From NCBI GenBank assembly GCA_016212245.1, contig JACRGU010000097.1:1-9929 (forward strand): 9,929 bases of DNA, given 5' to 3'. The notes under the pieces were generated by a model. It worked only from the letters and a program-made list of their open reading frames with translations, was not told the DNA's origin and ran no database searches. This document shows, piece by piece, positions 1 through 5,924 of this stretch (its first letter is position 1; every line of letters starts with the position of its first letter). Source of the DNA: Nitrospirota bacterium. Its GTDB lineage: Bacteria > Nitrospirota > Thermodesulfovibrionia > Thermodesulfovibrionales > SM23-35. The position numbers were made by a program, and so were the translations under genes.

Positions 1-1
1 C

Positions 2-64
2 ATTTTCTATGATGTGAGTCTGTTTGGACTCTGGAACACCATTGATGATGGCACAGGAAAGTGA
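2..64 (+). CDS. C-terminal end of an unrecognised plus-strand gene (partial)
   Basis: The frame starting at base 2 is open to a TGA at 62-64 and encodes 20 residues ending SLFGLWNTIDDGTGK. The fragment is too short to assign a family. It would converge on the minus-strand gene ending at 158. The stop codon falls inside the first heptamer (agtgaga, 60-66) of the repeat array that follows, so the last one or two codons may come from the repeat. A short open stretch like this could occur by chance; the orderly convergent layout is the main support. Confidence 0.4.
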   Translation: MFYDVSLFGLWNTIDDGTGK

Positions 65-158
65 GAAGTAAAAAGTAAGAAGTAAGAAGTAAAATCTTAA
101 CTTCCCACTTCCTATCTCCCACTTCCTATCTCCCACTTCCTATCTCCCACTTCCTACT
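60..158. repeat. Inverted heptamer repeat array between convergent stop codons
   Basis: The left arm has five 7-base units of form agtNNNN (agtgaga, agtaaaa, agtaaga, agtaaga, agtaaaa; 60-94). After a short spacer the right arm runs to 158 in the same 7-base phase with the reverse-complement core act: act or its variant atc recurs at 100, 107, 114, 121, 128, 135, 142, 149 and 156. From 104 on the units pair into a 14-base tandem repeat (cccacttcctatct, three full copies and a partial one). The plus-strand stop (62-64) and the minus-strand stop (158-160) lie at or inside its edges. It could form a long imperfect hairpin acting as a two-way terminator, but that role is inferred. Confidence 0.75.
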
Positions 159-553
159 TATCCTGTTATAACAACCCTTTTACCTGTTGCCTGAAGCAGT
201 AAAACTACCAGTATAGCAATAAAGAGAAGTATGACAATAACACCCAGCGCATCGCCCTTACCTACCCTGATGTCATCGAGCTGGAGTGCGAGCTGATGAA
301 TCTGTTGGTCGCTGAGCTGGTCAAACTTCTGTTTTATCTCTTCCTTAGTAAAGCCAAAGGCCTCGAGTCTTTCCCTGACCATCTTCATCTCTAAGACCTT
401 CTGTATCTTTTCAAGGTCTGCTTCTCTGTCAAGCTGCTGCAATGAAATAATCTCAGATGGCGATAGTCCGGCATCAACCCTCGGTGCTATACTGATTATA
501 AACATCGTAATCACCAGATACCATGAGATATGTCTCATCAAAGGTATCCTCAT
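158..553 (-). CDS. PA2779-family membrane-anchored protein (function unknown)
   Basis: The protein is 131 residues from the ATG at 553. Residues about 8-26 are a hydrophobic signal segment with a possible cleavage after VDA (residue 28). Residues 30-100 are charged and helical (LSPSEIISLQQLDREADLEK; FGFTKEEIKQKF). A second membrane helix spans about 103-122, followed by a short basic tail. This layout matches the PA2779 family (DUF6627), whose function is not established and which is often found beside a C39-like peptidase; none is visible here. An in-frame GTG at 562 could add three residues, but it lies inside the Shine-Dalgarno-like stretch ggggtga (565-559), five bases before the ATG, so 553 is preferred. 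It is the last gene of the tatA-alr-mlaEFD operon, 18 bases after mlaD, suggesting an envelope role. Confidence 0.8.
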   Translation of the reverse strand: MRIPLMRHISWYLVITMFIISIAPRVDAGLSPSEIISLQQLDREADLEKIQKVLEMKMVRERLEAFGFTKEEIKQKFDQLSDQQIHQLALQLDDIRVGKGDALGVIVILLFIAILVVLLLQATGKRVVITG

Positions 554-558
554 ATTAT

Positions 559-569
559 TCACCCCCTTT
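559..569 (-). promoter_or_regulatory. Ribosome binding site that decides the PA2779-family start
   Basis: Read on the minus strand this is aaagggggtga, with 7 of 8 matches to the ideal ggaggtga. It lies five bases before ATG 553-551. It overlaps the alternative GTG start at 562-560, which argues against that GTG. Confidence 0.6.
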
Positions 570-571
570 CC

Positions 572-2050
572 TTATCTTGTTGGTATCCTCGGGACTGTCC
601 CAAAAAGATATTTAAGGTCTTCATCTTCAAACCTTAGTCCTACACCTGCATAACCACCACGCCATTTCTTGTTTAAGATATTGTCAGCACCGGCTGATAA
701 AAATAAATTCTTGAAAAGAAAATAGTCTACGCCAACTTTAACATGAGGGTTTTTAGAACCTTCCTCATCATTAGAAAAATCCCAGACATCAGCGGTTATC
801 TTACCTTTATCATTATGGAAGAAATAGTCAGCTCCAGTACCAAATGTGCTTTCTGTAAGACCTATCCTTAATGCAGTATCACCAAACCTCTTTGCAAACT
901 GGGCAGTAAACTCTATCTCCTTCTCTATCTTTGTTTCTTTAGTGGTTCCACCAAGGGTGGTTATGGTTTCAGTGGTGGTACCCCTCCCTACAGGGTCTCC
1001 TACAACGCCGAGGATATAATATTTATCAGGTCTTGGCTGGAGTGTAACATAAAAATAACCCTTGCCATCTTTTGGTTTTGTGAGATACTCTGCCTGGAAT
1101 GTTAAAAATGTCCTGAGACGCTCAACTGCTGATAGTGGTTTATCCACCCCTTCGGCCGCCTTGCTTATAGCTTCATATAATCTTTTATCCTTCACAAGCA
1201 TCCCTATTGTGCCCTCACCCTTATTAATCTGTTTCGCAATATCATCTATTGATTCAACAGCGCTCTTTATTGATGGTCTAGTTTCCTCAACCATCGCCTT
1301 TAGCTCTCTGGTAGCCTTGTTAAGATTTGCGATTAGATCAGGCCCATCTGACCTTAGTGTACCAGAAAATTCTTTTAAGTTTCCAAGGGTTGTAGTAAAA
1401 GGTTCCTTGTTTCTATCTACAAGCTCATTTATAGAGGCTGTAATGTTGTTAATATTGTCGAGGACCATTCTCATTTTTTTGTCGTTTACAGCTATCGTCT
1501 GGTTAAGATTTGCAGTAATATCCCTTAAATTTAGAACCGTCTCCTTCAAAGAGCGCTTTGCCTCCTCTGTACCAAGGGCTTCATTAAGAGAGGTTGCGAG
1601 GGTATTTATATTTGCTGATACATTAGAAAGGTTACGGACCATGTCATCGAGGTCTACTATTTCGATAACATTTTCTATGGTATCACCATTTTTAAGAGCT
1701 GGCTGTGCAGAACCAGTTTTTATTTCAAGGTATTTGTCTCCTAAAAGCCCTGTCGCCTTGATTGAAGCACTCGCATCGCTAAAGAGCTGGATGCCCCTGT
1801 TAATCCTGATGGTTAGCCTGGCCCTTCCATCTTTAAGTTCTATCTTTTTTATAACCCCGGCGTCTACCCCTGCAATCTTGACCTTTGTCTTTTCGTCAAG
1901 GCCAGCGATGTTCTTAAAGTAAACATAAACTATATACCCTTCTTTTTTAATCCATTCAAGACCACCAACCCTGAATGTCATGAAGGCCAGTATTCCGATA
2001 ACTATGATTGCAAAGAATCCGACCTTAAGTTCTGTTGAGAGTCCTTTCAT
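572..2050 (-). CDS. mlaD: MlaD-like MCE-domain lipid transport protein with extended beta-rich C-terminus
   Basis: The protein has 492 residues. A single N-terminal membrane helix (about 9-28) is followed by the MCE domain (about 38-115), with the family's typical run YFKNIAGLDEKTKVKIAGV and the loop TGLLGDKYLEI (100-110). Residues 130-305 are predicted helical and rich in Asn/Leu/Ile heptad-like spacing, as in MCE proteins that assemble into hexameric tubes across the periplasm. Residues about 315-492 differ: they alternate polar and aromatic residues (GYFYVTLQPRPDKYY; GVDYFLFKNLFLSAGADN; GGYAGVGLRF), resembling outer-membrane or beta-sandwich strands. E. coli MlaD is under 200 residues, so this is a much longer form. 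It overlaps mlaF by 26 bases, and aaggag precedes its ATG. It probably binds lipid and links the MlaEF ABC transporter to the outer membrane; transport direction is not readable from sequence. Confidence 0.88.
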   Translation of the reverse strand: MKGLSTELKVGFFAIIVIGILAFMTFRVGGLEWIKKEGYIVYVYFKNIAGLDEKTKVKIAGVDAGVIKKIELKDGRARLTIRINRGIQLFSDASASIKATGLLGDKYLEIKTGSAQPALKNGDTIENVIEIVDLDDMVRNLSNVSANINTLATSLNEALGTEEAKRSLKETVLNLRDITANLNQTIAVNDKKMRMVLDNINNITASINELVDRNKEPFTTTLGNLKEFSGTLRSDGPDLIANLNKATRELKAMVEETRPSIKSAVESIDDIAKQINKGEGTIGMLVKDKRLYEAISKAAEGVDKPLSAVERLRTFLTFQAEYLTKPKDGKGYFYVTLQPRPDKYYILGVVGDPVGRGTTTETITTLGGTTKETKIEKEIEFTAQFAKRFGDTALRIGLTESTFGTGADYFFHNDKGKITADVWDFSNDEEGSKNPHVKVGVDYFLFKNLFLSAGADNILNKKWRGGYAGVGLRFEDEDLKYLFGTVPRIPTR

Positions 2051-2804
2051 AATGCACTCCTTCTATCTTTATTGGACCTGATGCACTCCCTGTTATAAAC
2101 TGTTTCACCACAGGGTTTTGTGTATTTTTAATCTCATCTGGGGTTCCTGTCTCGATTATACTTCCTTCATAAAGCATGGCGATCCTGTCAGCAATTTTAT
2201 ATGCACTGTTCATATCATGCGTTATGGCAATGGACGTGACTGACAGATGCTGTTTCATCTCTATGATAAGTTCATTTATCGCATCTGCCAGTATAGGGTC
2301 AATGCCGGTTGTGGGTTCATCATACAGGAGTATCTCGGGCTCATGCGCTATAGCCCTCGCAAGCCCTACTCTCTTCTTCATACCGCCAGAGAGTTCTGAT
2401 GGCATTAAATCTTCAACTCCCACAAGACCCACCAACTTTAATTTTTCTATTGCGAGAGGCCTTACCTCTTTCTCATTCATTTTTTTATGCCTCATGAGTG
2501 CAAAACCCACATTTTCCCATACACTTAGAGAATCAAATAGTGCAGACATCTGGAAAAGCATACCAAATTTTTTCCTTACTTCATAGAGTTCATTCTCCTT
2601 TAGTGTTGCTATATCAATACCATCTATGAGCACCTTACCCTCATCAGGTTTTAATATGCCAATAATATGTTTTATAAGAACACTCTTACCAGAACCACTC
2701 CCACCAATAACAACCATGCTCTCGCCCCTTTCAACCTTAAGGTTAACACCTCTGAGTACATGTTTTTTGCCAAAAGACTTGTGGAGGTTTATGATCTCTA
2801 TCAT
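2025..2804 (-). CDS. mlaF: MlaF-like ABC transporter ATPase
   Basis: This 259-residue cytoplasmic ATPase would power the MlaE permease and MlaD. All ABC motifs are intact: Walker A GGSGSGKS (34-41), Q-loop glutamine 85 in LFQMSALFDSL, signature LSGGM (138-142), Walker B ILLYDEP with catalytic Glu163, and the switch histidine 196 in ITHD. The QMSALFDSLSVWENV stretch and the LSGGMKKRVGLARA signature are typical of the Mla/Mkl subfamily. The start overlaps the end of mlaE as ATGA, and the end overlaps mlaD by 26 bases, so the three are almost certainly co-translated. The C-terminal extension past 235 (SGPIKIEGVHYE) is short; in other Mla systems this tail contacts a neighbouring subunit. Confidence 0.93.
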   Translation of the reverse strand: MIEIINLHKSFGKKHVLRGVNLKVERGESMVVIGGSGSGKSVLIKHIIGILKPDEGKVLIDGIDIATLKENELYEVRKKFGMLFQMSALFDSLSVWENVGFALMRHKKMNEKEVRPLAIEKLKLVGLVGVEDLMPSELSGGMKKRVGLARAIAHEPEILLYDEPTTGIDPILADAINELIIEMKQHLSVTSIAITHDMNSAYKIADRIAMLYEGSIIETGTPDEIKNTQNPVVKQFITGSASGPIKIEGVHYERTLNRT

Positions 2805-3577
2805 TTAAATAGCCACGCAGATAAAAAGTAGTCAGATACAAGTATGGTCATGGATGATAGAACCACTGCACCTGTTGTTGCCTTTCCAACACCTTCAGCC
2901 CCTCCGCTTGTGTAAAAGCCTTTATAGCAGCTTATAATGGCAATACTTGCACCAAAAAAACCGGATTTTACCAGGCCATTATATATATCACTAACCTCTA
3001 AATAATCCCATGTCCTCTTCCAGTAAAGGGTCGAACTTACCTCAAAAAGCCCGACTGTTATGAGATATCCACCTATTATACCTATTATGTCAGCAACTAT
3101 AGTGAGTGCAGGCAGCATAAAAATCCCTGCGACAAATCTCGGTACAATGAGATATTTTATTGGATTTGTGGCCAATGTTTCGAGTGCATCTATCTGTTCT
3201 GTTACCCTCATCGTGCCCAATTCTGCTGCCATTGCAGCACCTGCCCTGCCCGCAACTATAAGGCCTGTAAGGACAGGGCCGAGTTCCCTTGTCATGGAAA
3301 GGGCGACAACAGTGCCCACAAGTGCTTCTGCACCAAACCTTTTGAAGCCTGTGAAGGTCTGGAGGGCAAAAACCATGCCTGTAAAAATTGCGGTTATAAG
3401 AACAACCGGTAAAGACCTTATTCCTACCTCAAGCATCTGTTTGAAGGTATTCCTTATCTCGAATGGCAGTAATACCATCTGTTTCAGGGTTGAATACAGG
3501 AGAAATAATATTCTGCCAAGTTCCTCTGCAAAAGACATAATATAGCGACCTAACAGTTCAATTACCCTCAACATCAC
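2801..3577 (-). CDS. mlaE: MlaE-like ABC transporter permease
   Basis: The protein is a 258-residue integral membrane permease of the MlaE/YrbE family. An amphipathic N-terminus is followed by hydrophobic spans around 55-75, 88-115, 145-175 and 205-255. The family's conserved block is present at about 97-132: RELGPVLTGLIVAGRAGAA, then AELGTMRVTEQIDAL. It would form a dimer that binds MlaF on the cytoplasmic side and a MlaD hexamer on the outer side. Its start is GTG at 3577 or the directly following ATG at 3574, one codon apart; an aagga element lies upstream of both. The GTG overlaps the alr stop by four bases. No mlaB (STAS subunit) or mlaC (periplasmic lipid carrier) follows, so those may be elsewhere or absent. 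Confidence 0.93.
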   Translation of the reverse strand: MMLRVIELLGRYIMSFAEELGRILFLLYSTLKQMVLLPFEIRNTFKQMLEVGIRSLPVVLITAIFTGMVFALQTFTGFKRFGAEALVGTVVALSMTRELGPVLTGLIVAGRAGAAMAAELGTMRVTEQIDALETLATNPIKYLIVPRFVAGIFMLPALTIVADIIGIIGGYLITVGLFEVSSTLYWKRTWDYLEVSDIYNGLVKSGFFGASIAIISCYKGFYTSGGAEGVGKATTGAVVLSSMTILVSDYFLSAWLFK

Positions 3578-4686
3578 ACGTATTCCTTTTCCTTTTTTGA
3601 TCTACTGCCGAGAGATGTCAGGATTTCATATGGTATTGTATTTGCCCTATGTGCAAGTTCCTGGGCTGTTATTGACTCTTCTCCCTGTTGTCCGAGGATA
3701 ACTACCTCATCATCTTCCCTGACGTCTTTGACATCTGTGAGGTCAATCATTGTCAGGTCCATACATACCCTCCCTACAACAGGTACCCGTCTTCCTTTTA
3801 CAAGCACCTCTGCATTATTCGAAAAAAGCCTGCTATACCCGTCAGCATATCCCAAGGGGAGCACTCCTATCCTGCTCTGCCTCTTTGTGATAAATGTCCT
3901 TCCGTAGCTTATCGGAGAACCAGGCGGCAGGTTTCTTATACAAAGAATCCTGGTCCTGATCTTCATTGCCGGCATCAGATTTATAAGTTCGGAGTTCGGA
4001 GTTCGGAGTGGAGAATACCCATAAAGCATGAGCCCTGGTCTCACTGCATCAAGGTAGGCATCTTCAAAAGTGAGGACGGCAGCACTGTTCGCCATGTGTG
4101 AGAAGATTTTTCTGTTTAATCTTTTAGAGACTGTTTCTCTTATTTTATTAAACCTGTCAAGCTGTAGAACTGCATATGACCTGTCTGAAAGGTCTGCATC
4201 TGAAAAATGGCTCATAAGGCCTGACAGTTCTATACTATCCATCTCTACGATTTTGATCAAATCGTTGATGATATGATTGCCGTTTAATCCCAGTCTTCCC
4301 ATTCCTGTATCCACCTTCACATGAATCTGTATTATAATCCCCTTTTCTCTTGCTACACCTGACAGGGCTAATGCAGCATCCATATTATAGACAACCGGTA
4401 TAAGTTTGAAATCAAAAAAATCCTTTATATCTCCCTTGTCAAACAATACGATTATCGGGACACTGATACCTGCTTCTCTGAGTTCTACAGCTTCACCTGT
4501 ATATGCGACTGCAAGGTAAGATACATCCTCTTTAACCAGCCTTTTTGAGACTTCTACTGCGCCGTGACCGTATGCATCTGCCTTGACCACAGCAATTACC
4601 GGTCGGTTTTTGGCAATCCTCCTGACAGTCTTAAGATTATGCGCTATTGCAGACAGATTTATTTCTGCAAAGGCTCCTCTATTCAC
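3574..4686 (-). CDS. alr: Alanine racemase
   Basis: The enzyme is PLP-dependent and interconverts L- and D-alanine for peptidoglycan in the cytoplasm. At 370 residues it has normal length. The PLP lysine is K35 in VVKADAYGHG, the second catalytic residue is Y261 in SYGRTF, and the C-terminal domain has RVCMD (306-310) and the closing block IPYEILTSLGSR. The start is GTG at 4686, overlapping tatA by eight bases; the only upstream help is a weak purine run, so coupling to tatA is likely. The N-terminal AEINLSAIAHNL fits the usual family start. Oddity: residues about 225-234 (SPLRTPNSEL) are encoded by a heptamer repeat, at a surface loop of variable length between RPGLMLYGY and the next strand. 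All key residues remain, so the enzyme is probably active. Confidence 0.95.
   Translation of the reverse strand: MNRGAFAEINLSAIAHNLKTVRRIAKNRPVIAVVKADAYGHGAVEVSKRLVKEDVSYLAVAYTGEAVELREAGISVPIIVLFDKGDIKDFFDFKLIPVVYNMDAALALSGVAREKGIIIQIHVKVDTGMGRLGLNGNHIINDLIKIVEMDSIELSGLMSHFSDADLSDRSYAVLQLDRFNKIRETVSKRLNRKIFSHMANSAAVLTFEDAYLDAVRPGLMLYGYSPLRTPNSELINLMPAMKIRTRILCIRNLPPGSPISYGRTFITKRQSRIGVLPLGYADGYSRLFSNNAEVLVKGRRVPVVGRVCMDLTMIDLTDVKDVREDDEVVILGQQGEESITAQELAHRANTIPYEILTSLGSRSKKEKEYV
3986..4013. repeat. Heptamer repeat inside alr
   Basis: Three perfect agttcgg units and a fourth, agtggag, lie end to end in the alr reading frame, giving residues about 225-234. The unit shape agtNNNN is that of the intergenic arrays in this window, but no opposing arm is seen. 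Confidence 0.75.
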
Positions 4687-4897
4687 CTTCTTTTTTCTCT
4701 ATCTCTTCTTTTTTCTTTTCCTGAGGTGAGCTTTTCTTTGGTGTTACATCTATTTCGTCAGGTTCGGATGTAGCCTTCTTGAAGTTTTTTATAGCCTGAC
4801 CTATCCCCCTGCCTATCTCTGGTAGCCTGCCTGCACCAAATAGAACAAGAACTATTATCAGGATGATAATTAGTTCCTGTATTCCTAAACCAAACAT
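4679..4897 (-). CDS. tatA: TatA/E-type twin-arginine translocase subunit
   Basis: The protein is 72 residues with the standard TatA plan: a short N-terminal membrane helix (about 5-19, IQELIIILIIVLVL), the FG hinge (F20-G21), an amphipathic helix with RLPEIGRGIGQAIKNFKKA (24-42), and an acidic/basic charged tail (residues 45-72). It forms the pore-like component that exports folded proteins. No tatC or tatB is adjacent. A strong site, taggaggt, lies 7-8 bases before the ATG. It is the first gene of the operon with alr and mlaEFD. MobA, encoded upstream, makes the guanylated molybdenum cofactor found in enzymes that are often Tat substrates, so the neighbourhood is plausible, though the link is inferred. 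Confidence 0.93.
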   Translation of the reverse strand: MFGLGIQELIIILIIVLVLFGAGRLPEIGRGIGQAIKNFKKATSEPDEIDVTPKKSSPQEKKKEEIEKKEGE

Positions 4898-4915
4898 ATC
4901 TTACCTCCTATTTTT

Positions 4916-4996
4916 AGTGAACAGTCGTTAGTGAATAGTATTTAGTAAAAACACTTTTGCCTTTTTCTATTCACTGTTCACTATTCACTATTCACT
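4916..4996. repeat. Inverted heptamer array between tatA and mobA
   Basis: The left arm has five units of form agtNNNN: agtgaac, agtcgtt, agtgaat, agtattt and agtaaaa (4916-4950). After an 18-base spacer the right arm has four units of form NNNNact: attcact, gttcact, attcact, attcact (4969-4996). The arms are reverse complements in character (agtgaat against attcact), so a hairpin is possible. The right arm runs into mobA: it supplies that gene's last codons and its TAG stop (4983-4981). Confidence 0.8.
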
Positions 4997-5604
4997 ATCT
5001 TTTCATAGTCTTCCATTGTATTTATATTAATAAAGGACCTTCCCTCCGGGTCTATAATCCTCACCTCTTCCTCGTCTATATAAAGCACATCCATCCCCTG
5101 CAGAAATCTCTTTAAACTCTTTTCCCCCTGTTTTATGCTTTCCTCCATACTTCCAGCAATTCTTCTTGAATAAATGCCAAGGAGGGGTTGAGGTTTTTTA
5201 TCAAAGATGGGTATTACAGCATCCCACTTCTCCCACCCCTGCCCTCCCCCTCGAGGGGGGAGGGTGAGGGAGGGGGTGCTGTATTTATCAATGATATATC
5301 TTATTAGTTCTGGTTTTATAAAAGGCATATCACATGCTGTTACAAAAATCTCAGGGACCTCCAGACTTATTAAGACTGAGAGTATCCCTGTCATAGGCCC
5401 TCTGTATTTCAATATATCACCGACCATAGGGACACCGAGATAGAAATAGATTTCAGGGTTATTAGTACTAATAATAACCCTGTCAAAGATACTGCTGAGG
5501 AGTTCAATGTTGGATTCTATAATCCTCTTCCCCTTTATCTCAATAAATCCTTTTAATACTGAAAGTCTCTTATTCTCTCCACCGGCTAAAATTAAAGCGT
5601 CCAT
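4981..5604 (-). CDS. mobA: Molybdenum cofactor guanylyltransferase (MobA) with repeat-derived insert
   Basis: MobA transfers GMP from GTP to molybdopterin in the cytoplasm. The 207-residue protein shows the nucleotidyltransferase signature LAGGENKRL (6-14), the lysine of LKGFIEIKGK (about 18), GPMTGILSVL (69-78), the metal-binding CDMPFI (91-96), and the later DAVIPIF and QPLLGIYSR blocks (128-146). Two repeat elements enter the reading frame. Residues about 109-126, reading TPSLTLPPRGGGQGWE, are an in-frame palindromic insert between the helix IRYIIDKY and the strand DAVIPIF; without it the length is about 189, normal for MobA. The last five residues, IVNSE, and the stop come from the heptamer array. 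A related enzyme such as MobC-like transferases cannot be fully ruled out. No clear ribosome site precedes the ATG; mobB is absent here. Confidence 0.85.
   Translation of the reverse strand: MDALILAGGENKRLSVLKGFIEIKGKRIIESNIELLSSIFDRVIISTNNPEIYFYLGVPMVGDILKYRGPMTGILSVLISLEVPEIFVTACDMPFIKPELIRYIIDKYSTPSLTLPPRGGGQGWEKWDAVIPIFDKKPQPLLGIYSRRIAGSMEESIKQGEKSLKRFLQGMDVLYIDEEEVRIIDPEGRSFININTMEDYEKIVNSE
5229..5280. repeat. C/G-rich palindromic element inserted in mobA
   Basis: The core is ccctccccc-TCGA-ggggggaggg around 5242-5263, centred on tcga at 5251-5254. The flanks agggtgaggg and agggggt pair loosely with cccacccctg on the other side. On the minus strand the order ccctcaccct, C-run, G-run matches the element before osmC (8811-8848). 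About 54 bases correspond to 18 extra codons of mobA, with no frameshift. Confidence 0.75.
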
Positions 5605-5611
5605 AATAGTT

Positions 5612-5640
5612 TACATAGTTTATTAAAAATCTTCTTTCAA
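5612..5640 (-). promoter_or_regulatory. Possible mobA promoter giving a near-leaderless mRNA
   Basis: On the minus strand TTGAAA (5640-5635) lies 17 bases before TATGTA (5617-5612). This -35 is close to consensus and the -10 is poor. It would start RNA within a base or two of the mobA ATG, in keeping with the lack of a Shine-Dalgarno sequence there. AT-rich spacers often give such matches by chance. Confidence 0.3.
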
Positions 5641-5680
5641 TTACAAGGTAAAAAGTCTCAATCCCCGGAAAATTTTTCCC

Positions 5681-5710
5681 TTGCTCAAATATGTTATTTC
5701 TGGTATAAAT
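5681..5710 (+). promoter_or_regulatory. Sigma70-type promoter for the 6S RNA
   Basis: TTGCTC (5681-5686) and TATAAA (5704-5709, followed by t) are 17 bases apart, the ideal spacing. The predicted start is near 5716, about 20 bases before the first base of the closing stem of the 6S candidate. It is the best promoter match I found in the window and is placed exactly where an RNA gene would need one. Confidence 0.6.
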
Positions 5711-5737
5711 ATAACAAGACAGATGAAAGGGAAGGAG

Positions 5738-5924
5738 GACCTGCCCTGTTTGTGATAGGTGAAAAAGTTGATCCGGCAAATTAGATCTTTTGGGAGCCTG
5801 CGTAAGGAGTCGGTGTGCATGCCCTGCACTTTTTTGAAAGTGCGGGGAAGCCTGAAGCCTCCTTCAGGGCACCCACCTATTTTATAGGCGGATCTAATTC
5901 TCTCCTTACACGGCAGGGCGGGTT
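5738..5924 (+). ncRNA. ssrS: 6S RNA (RNA polymerase regulator)
   Basis: 6S RNA mimics an open promoter and binds sigma70-holoenzyme, mainly in stationary phase. The predicted fold matches it. A terminal stem pairs 5738-5748 with 5914-5924 (11 pairs). A second helix pairs 5779-5787 with 5891-5899 (aattagatc with gatctaatt). On the 3' side of the large central bubble is a small hairpin, cctat-ttt-atagg (5876-5888). The apical part has a 10-bp stem (5822-5831 with 5838-5847) and a short hairpin (5851-5857 with 5862-5868). The run ggtgtgcatgccc followed by ggggaagcct closely resembles the conserved E. coli segment around ggtgagcatgctc and gagaagcct. The paired core is 187 bases, near the usual 180-190. 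Mature ends are uncertain; transcription may begin near 5716. Confidence 0.82.

Noticed and set aside
60..158. CRISPR array or tRNA-like repeat
   Set aside because: Units are 7 or 14 bases with no unique spacers, and the two arms are inverted; this is a low-complexity tandem array.
1062..1922. Plus-strand open frame of 286 codons opposite mlaD
   Set aside because: It lies fully antisense to mlaD, whose MCE domain and operon overlaps are clear; the Ser-rich, low-information protein is typical of a shadow frame.
3060..3545. Plus-strand open frame opposite mlaE
   Set aside because: Antisense to a well-conserved permease, with no motifs or ribosome site of its own.
4898..4980. Promoter for the tatA operon
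   Set aside because: A TACTAT-like -10 can be found inside the heptamers, but no matching -35 lies at a proper distance, so no site is called.
5570..5779. Minus-strand open frame across the mobA start and the 6S promoter
   Set aside because: It overlaps mobA in another frame, crosses the promoter region and resembles no family.
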